Below, piece after piece: positions 1-7,884 of a DNA stretch of 64,000 bases (the stretch's first letter is position 1; each line of letters starts with the position of its first letter). The position numbers and the translations under genes are program-made. The DNA comes from Methanosarcina acetivorans C2A (GTDB taxonomy: Archaea; Halobacteriota; Methanosarcinia; Methanosarcinales; Methanosarcinaceae), in assembly GCF_000007345.1 (NCBI RefSeq), contig NC_003552.1, positions 2,666,001 through 2,730,000 on the forward strand, in the 5' to 3' direction. The notes beneath the pieces are model-generated. The model saw only the letters and a list, made by a program, of their open reading frames with translations. It had not been told where the DNA came from and did not search any database.

Positions 1-21
1 GGAGACTTCCGGCCTTAGATT

Positions 22-46
22 GTTTTATCCCAAAATTATTTCGCTT
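22..46. repeat. Solo IS481-type terminal inverted repeat
   Basis: The sequence TGTTTTATCCCAAAATTATT followed by TCGC is nearly identical to both ends of the IS481-type element at 29466-32425. No matching transposase follows on its right, so this is a solo end or remnant, or one end of an element lying mostly outside the window. Confidence 0.5.
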
Positions 47-299
47 TGTTAATTTCTTTTATTGCAGTTATATATCGTATACAAATTATCCGCTATTTTA
101 CTTCAACTTCGAATTTGTTTCATTTTACATAATCATTCCATAGTGCCAAAATGGGATTGGAATTTATGCAAAACTTAATCTTTTACGTCTCATGCAATTG
201 TATCTTGTATTGAACTTTCAAATGGTTTTGAATCTGCGAAATCATTTCCGGATACAATAATTTCAGGCTGAAGTTAAAGTTAGTTTTATCTGCTTGTAT

Positions 300-415
300 A
301 ATAAATCATACTATTTACAAAGAATTGTCGATATTATACTAAATTATAGGTAATTTAGTCAGTTTTATGTAGTTTTATGTAATACATTTACACTATCAGA
401 TCAGAGGAAAGTAAC
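300..415 (+). promoter_or_regulatory. Putative promoter region of the binding-protein gene
   Basis: The stretch is A/T-rich with a TATA-like run (AAATTATA) near 340-347. A perfect 10-base direct repeat, AGTTTTATGT, lies at 361-370 and 371-380, about 35 bases before the start codon. The repeat could be a regulator site. The ribosome site is AGAGGAAAG at about 402-410. This is inferred from composition and position only. Confidence 0.3.
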
Positions 416-1507
416 ATGAAAATCATCACTTGTTTCGGAAGAAATGTCACAATACCTGAGAATATCGATAGGGTAGTCTGCTCGGGAGGAGGGTGCCTTC
501 GCTACCTGGTATACCTGCAGGCCCAGAACTATGTAGTAGGGGTTGACAGTATTGAAAAGGAAAAAAGAGAAATTGAGGGCCGTCCCTACGTCCTTGCAAA
601 CCCGCAGCTCAAAGATTATCCTCTTATTGGCGAATTCAGGGGCGAGGATGACCCTGAAAAAATGATTGCCGTTGGCCCGCAGGTAATCTTGAAAACCATC
701 ACACCCGGTTCTGTATCTGTGACCAGTGCGGCTGATGCTGACAAGCTTCAGGATGAAACCGGCATCCCGGTTGTTATGTTCCCGTATGGATCTTTGAAGA
801 ATCAAAAAGACAGAGTTGAAATGAATAACTCCCTCAGAGTAATGGGCGAGGTCGTAGACAAACAGGAGAGGGCAGAAGAAGTAATTGCTTATATCGACGC
901 TACGATGCATGACCTCCAAAACAGGACAGTGGGCATTCTTGAATCCGAAAGAAAGGTTGTTTATGTAGGAGGAGTGAGCAGTAGAGCGGCGGCTTATGGG
1001 ATAATCTCTACCGAGCCGGCTTACCCTCCATTCCTGTGGGTGAATGCAAACAACGTTGCAGCCGGAATAGGTGCAGACCATGCGCATATTGCTATGGAAG
1101 CTCTCTTAGATTGGGACCCGGAGTATCTGTTTGTCGATATGAGTACAATCCAGCGGTGCGATGGAGGAGCCATAGGAGAACTCAAAAATGATGCGGCTCT
1201 CACAGGGCTTTCAGCAATAAAGAATAACAAGGTCTATGGAGTGATTCCTTACAACTATTACAGCATCAACTTTGAATCGGTGCTTGCAAACGCTTATTTT
1301 GTAGGAAAAGTACTTTATCCGGCCCTTTTTGAAGATATCAACCCGGAAGCCAAAGCCAATGAAATTTATACTTTCTTCGTTGGCAAACCGGTATTTTCCG
1401 AACTGAACGGACAGTACGGAAACTTGGTATTCAAGCAAATACCACTGTGTGATGGGGATATAATGGAGTGCATTTTGCCGACGGAGCAGTTCCGGAAGAT
1501 TACCTGA
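416..1507 (+). CDS. Metal-complex (Fe3+-siderophore/cobalamin-type) periplasmic-binding-fold protein, leaderless
   Basis: This 363-residue protein resembles the FepB/BtuF class of ABC-transporter substrate-binding proteins. Family features include the early segment DRVVCSGGGCLRYLVYL, the middle VGPQVILK, the ALLDWDPEYLFVD segment typical before the hinge, and the closing NNKVYGVIPYNYYSINFES. Family members are normally exported lipoproteins, but this one begins MKIITCFGRNVTIPENIDRV with no signal peptide or lipobox, so as read it would stay in the cytoplasm. No permease or ATPase gene lies next to it. It could be a cytosolic metal- or corrinoid-handling protein, or a relic of a transporter. 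The ATG follows GAGGAAAG at good spacing. Fold assignment is fairly safe; ligand is unknown. Confidence 0.8.
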   Translation: MKIITCFGRNVTIPENIDRVVCSGGGCLRYLVYLQAQNYVVGVDSIEKEKREIEGRPYVLANPQLKDYPLIGEFRGEDDPEKMIAVGPQVILKTITPGSVSVTSAADADKLQDETGIPVVMFPYGSLKNQKDRVEMNNSLRVMGEVVDKQERAEEVIAYIDATMHDLQNRTVGILESERKVVYVGGVSSRAAAYGIISTEPAYPPFLWVNANNVAAGIGADHAHIAMEALLDWDPEYLFVDMSTIQRCDGGAIGELKNDAALTGLSAIKNNKVYGVIPYNYYSINFESVLANAYFVGKVLYPALFEDINPEAKANEIYTFFVGKPVFSELNGQYGNLVFKQIPLCDGDIMECILPTEQFRKIT

Positions 1508-1682
1508 CTTATGTCAGGAAAAAATATTTCTGGATCATGGAGAGCTTCGGCTCCTCTTCTATGTGAGTCTATTCGATTTCGGTAGGAGAGGTAACTATCG
1601 TATTCTGAAAAATCCAGAGTGTGGAAAAACTCTGCAGAATGTACTTAAAGGACTTCGAAGGGTTCACATTGGACGCTTCGTT

Positions 1683-2408
1683 CTAACCTTGCCGGCAAAA
1701 CCTCGAGGTCTGGACCCCGAGGAAGGCCTTCCCTGAATATTCTGGTATGGTCTTTACTGCTTCTCTTTTTTTGTGCAGCTTTGCAGCAGCTGCAGTCCTT
1801 CCGGAAAGATCTCCCTGGAAAAATCCTTGCAGGCCAAGACCTCCTTTCTCAGGCGTCAGGATCTTGCAGGTTCTGATACATCCGACTTTCCGCAGATGTC
1901 TTTTCAATTTTCACAATTTTTCTTGCTATCGTTTTTCTGAAAAACTCCATATTTAACCAAACGTACGTTTTTGATATTTTTCCAAAATTTTTGTCTTTTT
2001 GCCTTCGTCGAAAGCCCAAGAAGCCATTTCCATGGGATTCAGTTGAGATAATAGCTGTAATTTTTCGAATAATTATCCAAAAACGATAGCAGAAAAAATG
2101 TTGTTTTTTTGAAGACATCTGCGGAAAGTCCGATACATTATTTCCCGGAAAATATCCTGCAAAAAGGACTTCCTTTTCCTTTTTCCAGTACTTCCTCTGG
2201 TCTTTCCTTGCAGCTGCAGAACCAAAGCTTCCAGAACTTTCCTTGCCGGCAGGACCTCGGGTCCGCATCTAGAGGAAGGCCTTCCCAAGATATCCTTGCA
2301 GGATGTTTCATGCTTCTCTTTTTTGTATTGGTTTGCAGCAACTTTCCTAGCTTCCTAGGGGAAAACCTTCCTGGACCCGGAGAAAATCCTTATTACTCCC
2401 TCTTTTAA
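1683..2408. repeat. Diverged direct repeats in a gene-free, C/T-rich stretch
   Basis: Two diverged copies of a unit of about 160 bases sit at roughly 1686-1850 and 2241-2400. Both contain CCTTGCCGGCA, then the 12-base palindrome GGAAGGCCTTCC (1721-1732 and 2274-2285), then TGCTTCTCTTTTTT and a CTTCCTGG-like tail. Between them are further TTCCTTGC-type units (2170-2240). Open frames across 1508-2439 show no family and look accidental. I see no gene in this interval. Confidence 0.55.
1875..2138. repeat. Long imperfect inverted repeat, MITE-like
   Basis: The left arm (1875-1934) and right arm (2078-2138) are reverse complements over about 60 bases with few mismatches. Shared blocks are ACTTTCCGCAGATGTCTT with its complement, and TGCTATCGTTTTT with its complement. 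The loop is about 140 bases and codes for nothing recognisable. The layout fits a MITE-type element lying inside the direct-repeat region. No target duplication was identified. Confidence 0.5.
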
Positions 2409-2472
2409 TCTATTCCTGCAATCAATATGCATAGATATTGTGTATACTTCGTGTATATATGAGGTATACTTA

Positions 2473-2712
2473 GTGGTTCAAGCAATGATCAACATTGATG
2501 AAATAACAAACCGGGTCCTTAATATCATAAAAGCTACGTACGGCTTGAAAGACAAAAGCGCTGCAATTATGCATATGGCAGCAGAATATGAAAAAGAAAT
2601 TATGGAACCTGCACTCAGGCCTGAGTTTATTGAAAAGGCTTAGGAGATCGTGAAACAGAAGCCTATAGATGTGGGAACGGTTGAGAACTGGAAAAAGATG
2701 CTTTACTGTTGA
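2473..2712 (+). pseudogene. Decayed DUF2683-type antitoxin
   Basis: The frame from GTG 2473 (VQAMINIDEITNRVLNIIK) matches the downstream intact antitoxin at 2889. An in-frame TAG at 2641-2643 ends it after PEFIEKA, but homology continues past the stop (EIVKQKPIDVGTVENWKKML) until TGA at 2710-2712. The protein would therefore lose its C-terminal toxin-contact region. Such small proteins pair with RelE-type toxins in Methanosarcina. Its partner fragment begins 7 bases later. Together they look like an older, dead copy of the locus at 2889-4149. Confidence 0.65.
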
Positions 2713-2718
2713 TCTTAT

Positions 2719-2862
2719 ATGTATCGGCTACAAGTAAGGTCAGAAGTTCAAAAAGTTGTTGAGAAGCTGGCAAAAAATGACAAAAAGCAAGTTGAAATCA
2801 TATTCAGTAAGGTAAACGAGATCCTTCAGAGCCCCTTCCAGAACGACATAATATTAATATGA
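2719..2862 (+). pseudogene. Truncated RelE-type toxin fragment
   Basis: The fragment encodes MYRLQVRSEVQKVVEKLAKN and about 27 further residues. It aligns with the first 40 or so residues of the toxin at 3135 (MYRIKISPKLDEIIQKLDKK), then breaks off after ILQSPFQ into unrelated sequence and a TGA. The C-terminal half carrying the catalytic beta strands is missing, so it should be inactive. It directly follows the decayed antitoxin. Confidence 0.6.
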
Positions 2863-2888
2863 TATTGTTCTTTTATTATATGGTAAAT

Positions 2889-3128
2889 ATGGCTCAAGCG
2901 ATAATAAATATTGATGATCATACTAAAAAAATTTTGGATATTATTAAAACCAGGTATGATTTAAAGGATGAGAGCGCAGCTATTGAGCTAATGGCTACTC
3001 AGTACGAAGAAGAGATATTGGAACCTGAGCTAAGACCTGAATTCGTGGAGAAAATGCAGAATATAATGAAGGAAGAGCCCATAGATATCGGGACTATTGA
3101 AGATCTAAGAGCCAGATATGGGCACTGA
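2889..3128 (+). CDS. DUF2683-type antitoxin
   Basis: This small acidic protein of about 79 residues starts MAQAIINIDDHTKKILDIIK and continues with DESAAIELMATQYEEEILEP, the arrangement of the DUF2683 family that precedes RelE-type toxins in methanogens. The N-terminal half reads like a ribbon-helix-helix DNA-binding segment and the acidic C-terminus would wrap the toxin. I chose the internal ATG at 2889 over 2859 or 2880 because family members begin at MxQAIxNID. The toxin gene starts 6 bases after the stop. The toxin is now split by an IS element, so this antitoxin probably has no functional local partner. It may still repress its own promoter. Confidence 0.7.
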   Translation: MAQAIINIDDHTKKILDIIKTRYDLKDESAAIELMATQYEEEILEPELRPEFVEKMQNIMKEEPIDIGTIEDLRARYGH

Positions 3129-3325
3129 TTTTGAATGTATCGAATAAAAATCTCACCGAAGCTTGACGAAATAATTCAAAAATTGGATAAGAAAAATAAG
3201 AAACAAGTGGATATTATTTTAAAGAAAGCAGGTGAGATCGCAGAAAATCCACATAGATATAAGAACCTTCGAGCACCACTCAACAATTTAAAAAGGGTGC
3301 ATATCGATAAACATTTCGGGTATTG

Positions 3326-3622
3326 TTAATTAAATATAGGTAACTCTTTATTTCTGTTTTTCATCAATAGAAGAACAGAGTACTTTAGCATTTCAAGACT
3401 CTTCGTATAACACTTTGTCTTTCGTCTCAACCTTGCCAGAAAGTGTCTTAATATGCCGTTATATCCTTCAACTGTATACGTTTCTGCTTTGGATTGAGTA
3501 TGAATCGTTTCAGGAATAAACTCTGCATATGCCCTCCAGTGATCAGTCATCACTTCTCCAATCTCTTTCTTCTTTAATTTTTCCCAGAGTAGTTGTCCAG
3601 TTTTCGTTCCTCTGCTACCCAA
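3326..3622 (-). CDS. IS1-type transposase, C-terminal frame (InsB-like)
   Basis: About 98 residues continue the catalytic domain of the frame at 3574-4008: KTGQLLWEKLKKKEIGEVMT, then DHWRAYAEFIPE with the second catalytic Asp. VEGYNGILRHFLARLRRKTK follows, holding the Asn-rich and glutamate segment typical of IS1 and IS240-like enzymes. The true N-terminus is supplied by the other frame, so the nominal start here has no meaning. It overlaps the first frame by about 49 bases. The two frames together match the length of a complete IS1 transposase of about 230 residues. Confidence 0.75.
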   Translation of the reverse strand: MGSRGTKTGQLLWEKLKKKEIGEVMTDHWRAYAEFIPETIHTQSKAETYTVEGYNGILRHFLARLRRKTKCYTKSLEMLKYSVLLLMKNRNKELPIFN

Positions 3623-4008
3623 AGAGCAGTTGATGAACTTTTTCCCAACTCTATCAACAGCAATCCAGATCCAGCAATATTTTTTTTGTTACCGATGTAA
3701 GTGTGCATCTCATCCAGTTCAACAATAGATATCTCATTTTCGCTTTTTAGGTCCTCTATCTCCTGACCAAATTTCTTTATCCATTTTTGGACAGAAACAT
3801 GACTTACCCCTAAAAATCGTCCTATTGAGCGAAATCCTAATCCCTCAAGATAAAGTTGCAAAGCCTGTCTCTTAACTAAAGGAGAACTAGCAGTTGATTT
3901 TAGCTCGACTGAATAGTTATATCCACAATCGTGGCATTTGTAGCGTTGACGTCCACAAACTATACCGTTTTTTGTGTGATTGGAACTTTCGCATCTTGGG
4001 CAATTCAT
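3574..4008 (-). CDS. IS1-type transposase, N-terminal frame (InsA plus first part of the catalytic domain)
   Basis: The 144-residue product begins with a zinc finger, MNCPRCESSNHTKNGIVCGR then YKCHDCGYNYS, followed by a helix-turn-helix (LGFRSIGRFLGVSHVSVQKW). Next comes the first catalytic segment, VELDEMHTYIGNKKN, whose Asp is the first acidic residue of the DDE core. The frame then ends in NYSGKN while homology shifts to the overlapping frame at 3326-3622. IS1 elements commonly make their transposase by ribosomal frameshifting. The switch lies near the A-rich stretch ACGAAAAC (about 3615), so either programmed frameshifting or an inactivating indel is possible. Confidence 0.8.
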   Translation of the reverse strand: MNCPRCESSNHTKNGIVCGRQRYKCHDCGYNYSVELKSTASSPLVKRQALQLYLEGLGFRSIGRFLGVSHVSVQKWIKKFGQEIEDLKSENEISIVELDEMHTYIGNKKNIAGSGLLLIELGKSSSTALWVAEERKLDNYSGKN

Positions 4009-4257
4009 GCAGAAATATAGGTTTTCATGATATATAACTATAATTAACTACCAATGCCACATTTCGTACTAATTTTTTCTATCGATGAGGTATCGAAGAG
4101 CGTCACGCTGGAAAATTACGACCATCATGACGATATTTATAAGCACTAATTTTTCCTGGGAGTCCTGTTTCCGGAATAAAGACTCCTGATAAGGTATTTA
4201 TTTTCCCGGGGAGAATTTTCTCAATTGCTCCTATTCGGTACAAACGTTCGTAAAATT

Positions 4258-4452
4258 TCATAAAACCCTCTCAACCTTTTTTAGCTCCACTTTATCTATT
4301 CTATGTATCCATGTTATCCGGATCCTGTCTCCGGGCTCAAGCTCAAAAAAAGGTGTATCATTTTGAAAACAACAAACTAATGGTCCTTCTTTATTTTTTA
4401 CAGTAACCTTTGAACAGTCTTCAGTTCTTTTATTTCCATCTAAAATTATCAC
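4258..4452 (-). CDS. Small hypothetical protein
   Basis: The 64-residue reading frame is MIILDGNKRTEDCSKVTVKN, then KEGPLVCCFQNDTPFFELEP and GDRIRITWIHRIDKVELKKV. Its alternating hydrophobic and charged pattern, with a GD turn, suggests a small beta barrel, but I recognise no family. The start is GTG with a weak ribosome site. It lies between the toxin-antitoxin remnants and the methyltransferase on the opposite strand and shares no operon with either. It may be a real short gene or a fragment. Confidence 0.4.
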   Translation of the reverse strand: MIILDGNKRTEDCSKVTVKNKEGPLVCCFQNDTPFFELEPGDRIRITWIHRIDKVELKKVERVL

Positions 4453-4597
4453 TTTCCGTATTCCTGCTTTACAAACCCATATGGTTTAGTTTCAGGGATC
4501 CAGGCGACACATGTAATACAAATGGTTATTAATTCCACAACAGCTAAAATCAAGATAAAACAAAAACATAATAAGGACACAACAGTGGGTCACTATT

Positions 4598-5632
4598 ATG
4601 GAAAAACCGAACTTCAGGACAGAAATTCTCAGAACCCTCGAAGGAGAAACTCCCTCTCAGATACCGGTCGGCACTTTCACAACCGCGCCGGTACTAGAAC
4701 TCATGGATATGAGCGGAGCAGCCAGACCCGAAGCTGACCGCCAGCCTGAAAAAATGGCACTACTTGCTTTTTCCCAGTATGTAAATGCCTCTTTTGAAAC
4801 CCTCAGGTATCCATTTGATATGGTGGTGCTCGGGGAAGCCCTGGGCTGCAGAGTTGATCCGGGTACGAAAGCAAAGACTCCTGCTGTGCTGAATGGTCCA
4901 ATGGAACTTTCGCCTGTAGTCCCCAAACTCCCTGAAGACCTCCTTGAAAGGGGCAGAATCCCCGCTGTCCTGAAAGCAACGGAAATCCTCCGGGAAAAAG
5001 CCGGCTCAAACCTACCTTTAATTGTGGGAATGGAAGGCCCGGCTGACCTTGCTGCTTCCCTCTGCGGAATTACCCGTTTCCTTAAATGGACAATCAAAAG
5101 GCCACACATTGTAACAAGGCTGATCGATCTCTGTAGCGATGCCTGCATAATGTATGCCAGGGAATGCCTGAAAAGTGGGGCTGACATTATTGTTATTGCA
5201 GATGCGGTTTCTTCTCCGGATATGATTTCCCCGGATGCTTTTCGGACCCTGATAAAACCCGGCATGGCAAGGGTTCCGAAAGCCCTGGGGGGAGGCAAAA
5301 GCGTGCTCCACATCTGCGGAGCTGCCGATCCGATTATCGCAGATATGGCAGAATGCGGGTTTGACGGGCTCAGCCTTGAAGAAGGTGTAAAAAACCTCAG
5401 AATAGCTGTGGAAACGGCTCACGAATCCGGGGTCGCGGTAATAGGCAGCGTGTCAACCTCCAGGACCCTTTTTAGGGGCAGCCCCGAAGATGTGAAAAAG
5501 GAGGCTTTCACATGTATGGAAAGCGGAGTGGATATCCTTGCTCCGGGCTGCGGTATTGCGCCTGAAACTCCCCTCCGAAATTTGAAAGCCCTGGTGGAAG
5601 CAAGGAATGAGTTATGTGGGAAAACAAGGTAA
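4598..5632 (+). CDS. Methylcobamide:coenzyme M methyltransferase, MtaA/MtbA type
   Basis: This 344-residue protein of the uroporphyrinogen decarboxylase-like fold would transfer a methyl group from a methylated corrinoid protein to coenzyme M in the cytoplasm during methylotrophic methanogenesis. It has the family zinc-site pattern: His and Cys in VLHICGAADP near residue 233, and the distant Cys in ILAPGCGIAPETPLRN near residue 318. Length matches MtaA and MtbA (about 340). The substrate partner (methanol, methylamine or methylthiol system) cannot be told from this window, since no corrinoid protein gene is adjacent. Two decayed copies of its 3' end lie at 8028-8228 and 32556-32825. The ATG at 4598 fits the family N-terminus. 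Confidence 0.85.
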   Translation: MEKPNFRTEILRTLEGETPSQIPVGTFTTAPVLELMDMSGAARPEADRQPEKMALLAFSQYVNASFETLRYPFDMVVLGEALGCRVDPGTKAKTPAVLNGPMELSPVVPKLPEDLLERGRIPAVLKATEILREKAGSNLPLIVGMEGPADLAASLCGITRFLKWTIKRPHIVTRLIDLCSDACIMYARECLKSGADIIVIADAVSSPDMISPDAFRTLIKPGMARVPKALGGGKSVLHICGAADPIIADMAECGFDGLSLEEGVKNLRIAVETAHESGVAVIGSVSTSRTLFRGSPEDVKKEAFTCMESGVDILAPGCGIAPETPLRNLKALVEARNELCGKTR

Positions 5633-6165
5633 TCGAGGAAAAATAAGATCCTTGCGAGAACAAGAGAATTGCAAGAAAATAATATATGGGATAGATTGTA
5701 TCCTCTTCAAATTATGTGAATAAAAGTAAATTTCATGTATTTGCTGAAAATTTAATCAATTCTCCATGTCTGAAAAACAACCTCAAAAGGCGTATTTAAC
5801 TCAATAACTATATTATAAAATTGTTGCATATTTCTCGAGTTGGAAAATTTTCCATTGAATTTGAAGGGAATACAAAGAAACTTTGAAGTGTGATAAACGT
5901 ATAAGCCATTTAAACTTTGAACCTACAAGTAAATAGGGGAAGATTTAGGGATGAATGGTTTGAATCTATGAGAATTTGGAAAATACAGTAATGAATGAAG
6001 TTGATTGCTTAATCGATTGCCAATATATTTATATAATTTTGGGTAAAACATAATTTAGAGGATTTCTACAGAGCTGTAATAAACTTAATTCTTATGCATA
6101 TTACACTCTTGATTTGGCATGTATGCAAAAACATTATTTCCGTGTTTTAGTGTCGAACGAAAAAG
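5633..6165. other. Gene-free A/T-rich interval
   Basis: No frame here shows a protein family. The motif TGTATCCTCTTCAAATT at about 5698-5714 recurs at about 37899-37914 in another gene-free stretch, and might be a short dispersed repeat. The interval separates the methyltransferase from a convergent gene on the minus strand. Confidence 0.5.
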
Positions 6166-6909
6166 TTAAGCACGTTTTTTAATTATAAAGCACATATACC
6201 CCCATCTCTTTATCAGCAAAATTTGTTTTTTAAATTTTTTGTTACCCCAATACCATTCACGATAATCTATAATTTCTAAGTTACATTCTTGAATCATGCT
6301 CCTAAATTCGTCTCTTGTATAAAAACAAACGTCTAACCCATTAATAAATTCTTTAAAAGGAATCTTTATATTACATTTGTTTTGAAAGTCTAACATTGTT
6401 TTAATGGTGTTTCTAGTAAAAGTTGGAAATATGTAGCTTTCATAAAAAAGGTCTCCCAGCAATATGAACCCGTCATCAGTCAAAATATTTCTCATATGTA
6501 TTAACGAATCTACTACCATTTTTTTAGATTCATTTACAGAATTACCAGTCACATGGTGCAAGACGTCTTGAATATGAATATATGAATATTTCGAATTTCC
6601 AGGAATTCTATAAGGTAAATGTCCTTGAATTTTAATTACATTTTGGAAATTTATCCCATCTAATGCTTTTTTTGAAGGATCTAAAGCTGTAATTTCCATG
6701 TCTAAACCAAAATAATTCAGCCAACTAATAAAACGTCCAGTACTACATCCAATATCCAAAACAGATTTTCTTGTGTTTTTTTTTATAAACTCAATAAAAA
6801 AAGCATCTGTAGATCCATATTTATTCGTAGAATCTGAGTTGCCATAAAAATCTATATGATTATCAAAAAAAGTTCCAAGTACGTTTGTTTCTTCAATAGC
6901 ATTTACCAT
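6166..6909 (-). CDS. Class I SAM-dependent methyltransferase
   Basis: The 247-residue protein has the Rossmann-type motif I, SVLDIGCSTGRFISWLN, near residues 49-65. The acidic end of strand 2 is ITALDPSKKALDG, followed by the post-II segment YSYIHIQDVLHHVTG, typical of UbiE/COQ5-like small-molecule methyltransferases. The acceptor is unknown. It is far more A/T-rich than the methyltransferase at 4598 and resembles the glycan genes from 10934 on in codon use, so it may belong to the same acquired material. It stands alone on the minus strand. The ATG is preceded by AGGTGGC at a workable distance. Confidence 0.8.
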   Translation of the reverse strand: MVNAIEETNVLGTFFDNHIDFYGNSDSTNKYGSTDAFFIEFIKKNTRKSVLDIGCSTGRFISWLNYFGLDMEITALDPSKKALDGINFQNVIKIQGHLPYRIPGNSKYSYIHIQDVLHHVTGNSVNESKKMVVDSLIHMRNILTDDGFILLGDLFYESYIFPTFTRNTIKTMLDFQNKCNIKIPFKEFINGLDVCFYTRDEFRSMIQECNLEIIDYREWYWGNKKFKKQILLIKRWGYMCFIIKKRA

Positions 6910-7380
6910 ATAGCCACCTACTTTTAACTATTATATGGTTAATAGTGTTCCATTATTTTTTTGTCTTTTTTGGAAACAAATATTTGTCATTTCATCAAAG
7001 ATTACGCCATAAATCGAATTGCGTATGGTCACCCATCGCAAATAGGCTGTCTGAAATTTTTTGAGTAATATCCAGTTTCATCTTTTTTCGATTTTGAGGT
7101 TTTAAATGCCCTATTTTTTTCATGTTTTTACTGTTAGTCAATTTAGTGTAAGCAAAACCCCTGACCAATGCCAAAAGAAACTTTGCTAACGAGTCCCTTT
7201 CAGCTTTCCGATCATTTTACAAAGAATCAGCGATTAAGATCTTTAAATGGAAAACAAAATGAGGCAGGATTCACTTCATTCCAACCTGAAGGGTGGGGTA
7301 TTCGTAACCCTCCGCGTTCCCATTGTAATAACCTTGTTTTTTTTTCCTTGTTACTTCTAAAATATAATTTGTTTCATTAG
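6910..7380. other. Gene-free interval, possible IS debris
   Basis: The interval contains the promoter side of the methyltransferase at 6166-6909. It also holds a short AGGCTGTCTGAAATTTTTTG segment (about 7044-7063) resembling an insertion-sequence end. No coding family is visible. Confidence 0.4.
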
Positions 7381-7412
7381 ATAAATAACTTTCTAAGATA
7401 ATTTTGTCACTC

Positions 7413-7560
7413 ATGTGCATTCTCAGAACTCTTCTACTTATTACTATTTTGAGAGAAACGAAGGACCATTTTTTGTGGAACTGTTCGAAATCCTGATGTA
7501 AAAACACTTGATTACATGAGAGGGTAATCGCTGATCGTCGGGAACTTAACTCGGGCTTTT
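7413..7560 (+). pseudogene. Archaeal cupin-type glucose-6-phosphate isomerase, 5' fragment
   Basis: The DNA parallels 29205-29340 in the second block, starting with ATAAATAACT and ATTTTGTCACT upstream. It can be read in shifting frames as NPDVKTLDYMR and then VIADREL, the N-terminal region of the archaeal cupin phosphoglucose isomerase (NPDVRxLxDMRxVIxDRE). Frameshifts and stops are present. The rest of the gene is absent, replaced by intron-derived sequence. It is a dead fragment, identified by comparison with the better-preserved copy. Confidence 0.55.
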
Positions 7561-7866
7561 CTGTGGAACGTGGGAAACTGCTCATCGATGTTAAGAGAAA
7601 CCTCCAAGCGGTGGACCCGCAAGGACAAAAGTATCGATGCGATGAACAGGGGCAGAACAATTCGTAGTAGTGATGAAGTGCCTGTAATGGGCATGGAGCG
7701 AAGGGATTGTATTATCCAGTTTTGAACTGCGGTCAACCTTGTCTTCAAGGGAGGAACCAATGGACAAAACAAGGCTTTATGGCTGGATAATGGGAGCCGT
7801 ATGAATCGAGAGATTCACGTACGGATCTGAGAGGGCCTGGGGGTGAAATTCCCCTGGGCTACTTAC
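7560..7866 (+). mobile_element. Group II intron remnant lacking its reverse transcriptase
   Basis: The segment carries intron-like sequence such as GAACAGGGGCAGAACAA and ATGGAGCGAAGGG, which in complete elements flank the 5' end of the reverse transcriptase frame. A domain V hairpin follows at 7794-7828 (GAGCCGTATG, loop, CACGTACGGATCT), with the catalytic AGC and the loop closed by complementary arms. A domain VI-like hairpin, GGGGGTGAAATTCCCC, and a CTACTTACC end near 7866 come next. Almost the whole protein frame is deleted. The 5' boundary is uncertain. Confidence 0.65.
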
Positions 7867-7884
7867 CAATACCCTGACCTTTAG

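Larger units (their letters stand above)
3319..4058 (-). mobile_element. IS1-family-type insertion sequence, 740 bp
   Basis: The element is bounded by an 8-base direct duplication, ACATTTCG, and by imperfect inverted ends: GGTATTGTTAATTAA at the left, and at the right GGCATTGGTAGTTAATTA read on the other strand. It carries an IS1-type transposase on the minus strand in two overlapping frames. Target duplications of 8-9 bases are usual for IS1. It interrupts the RelE-type toxin gene. Confidence 0.85.
3135..4149 (+). pseudogene. RelE-type toxin gene split by an IS1-type insertion
   Basis: The 5' part (3135-3318) encodes MYRIKISPKLDEIIQKLDKK through LKRVHIDKHF. The 3' part resumes after the insertion at 4067 and encodes VLIFSIDEVSKSVTLENYDH followed by HDDIYKH and TAA at 4147-4149. 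Joining across one copy of the 8-base duplication ACATTTCG (3311-3318 and 4059-4066) restores one frame of 91 codons ending in the RelE-like YDHHDDIY tail. As it stands the toxin stops a few residues into the IS at TAA 3327-3329, so it is inactive unless the element excises precisely. The intact antitoxin lies immediately upstream. Confidence 0.85.

Noticed and set aside
1683-2408. Several open frames of 60-140 codons on both strands
   Set aside because: They overlap each other, follow a repeat structure, lack ribosome sites and resemble no family; the interval is better described as repeats.
7271-7772. Open frames on the minus strand
   Set aside because: They run antisense to the PGI fragment and the group II intron remnant and are explained by those.
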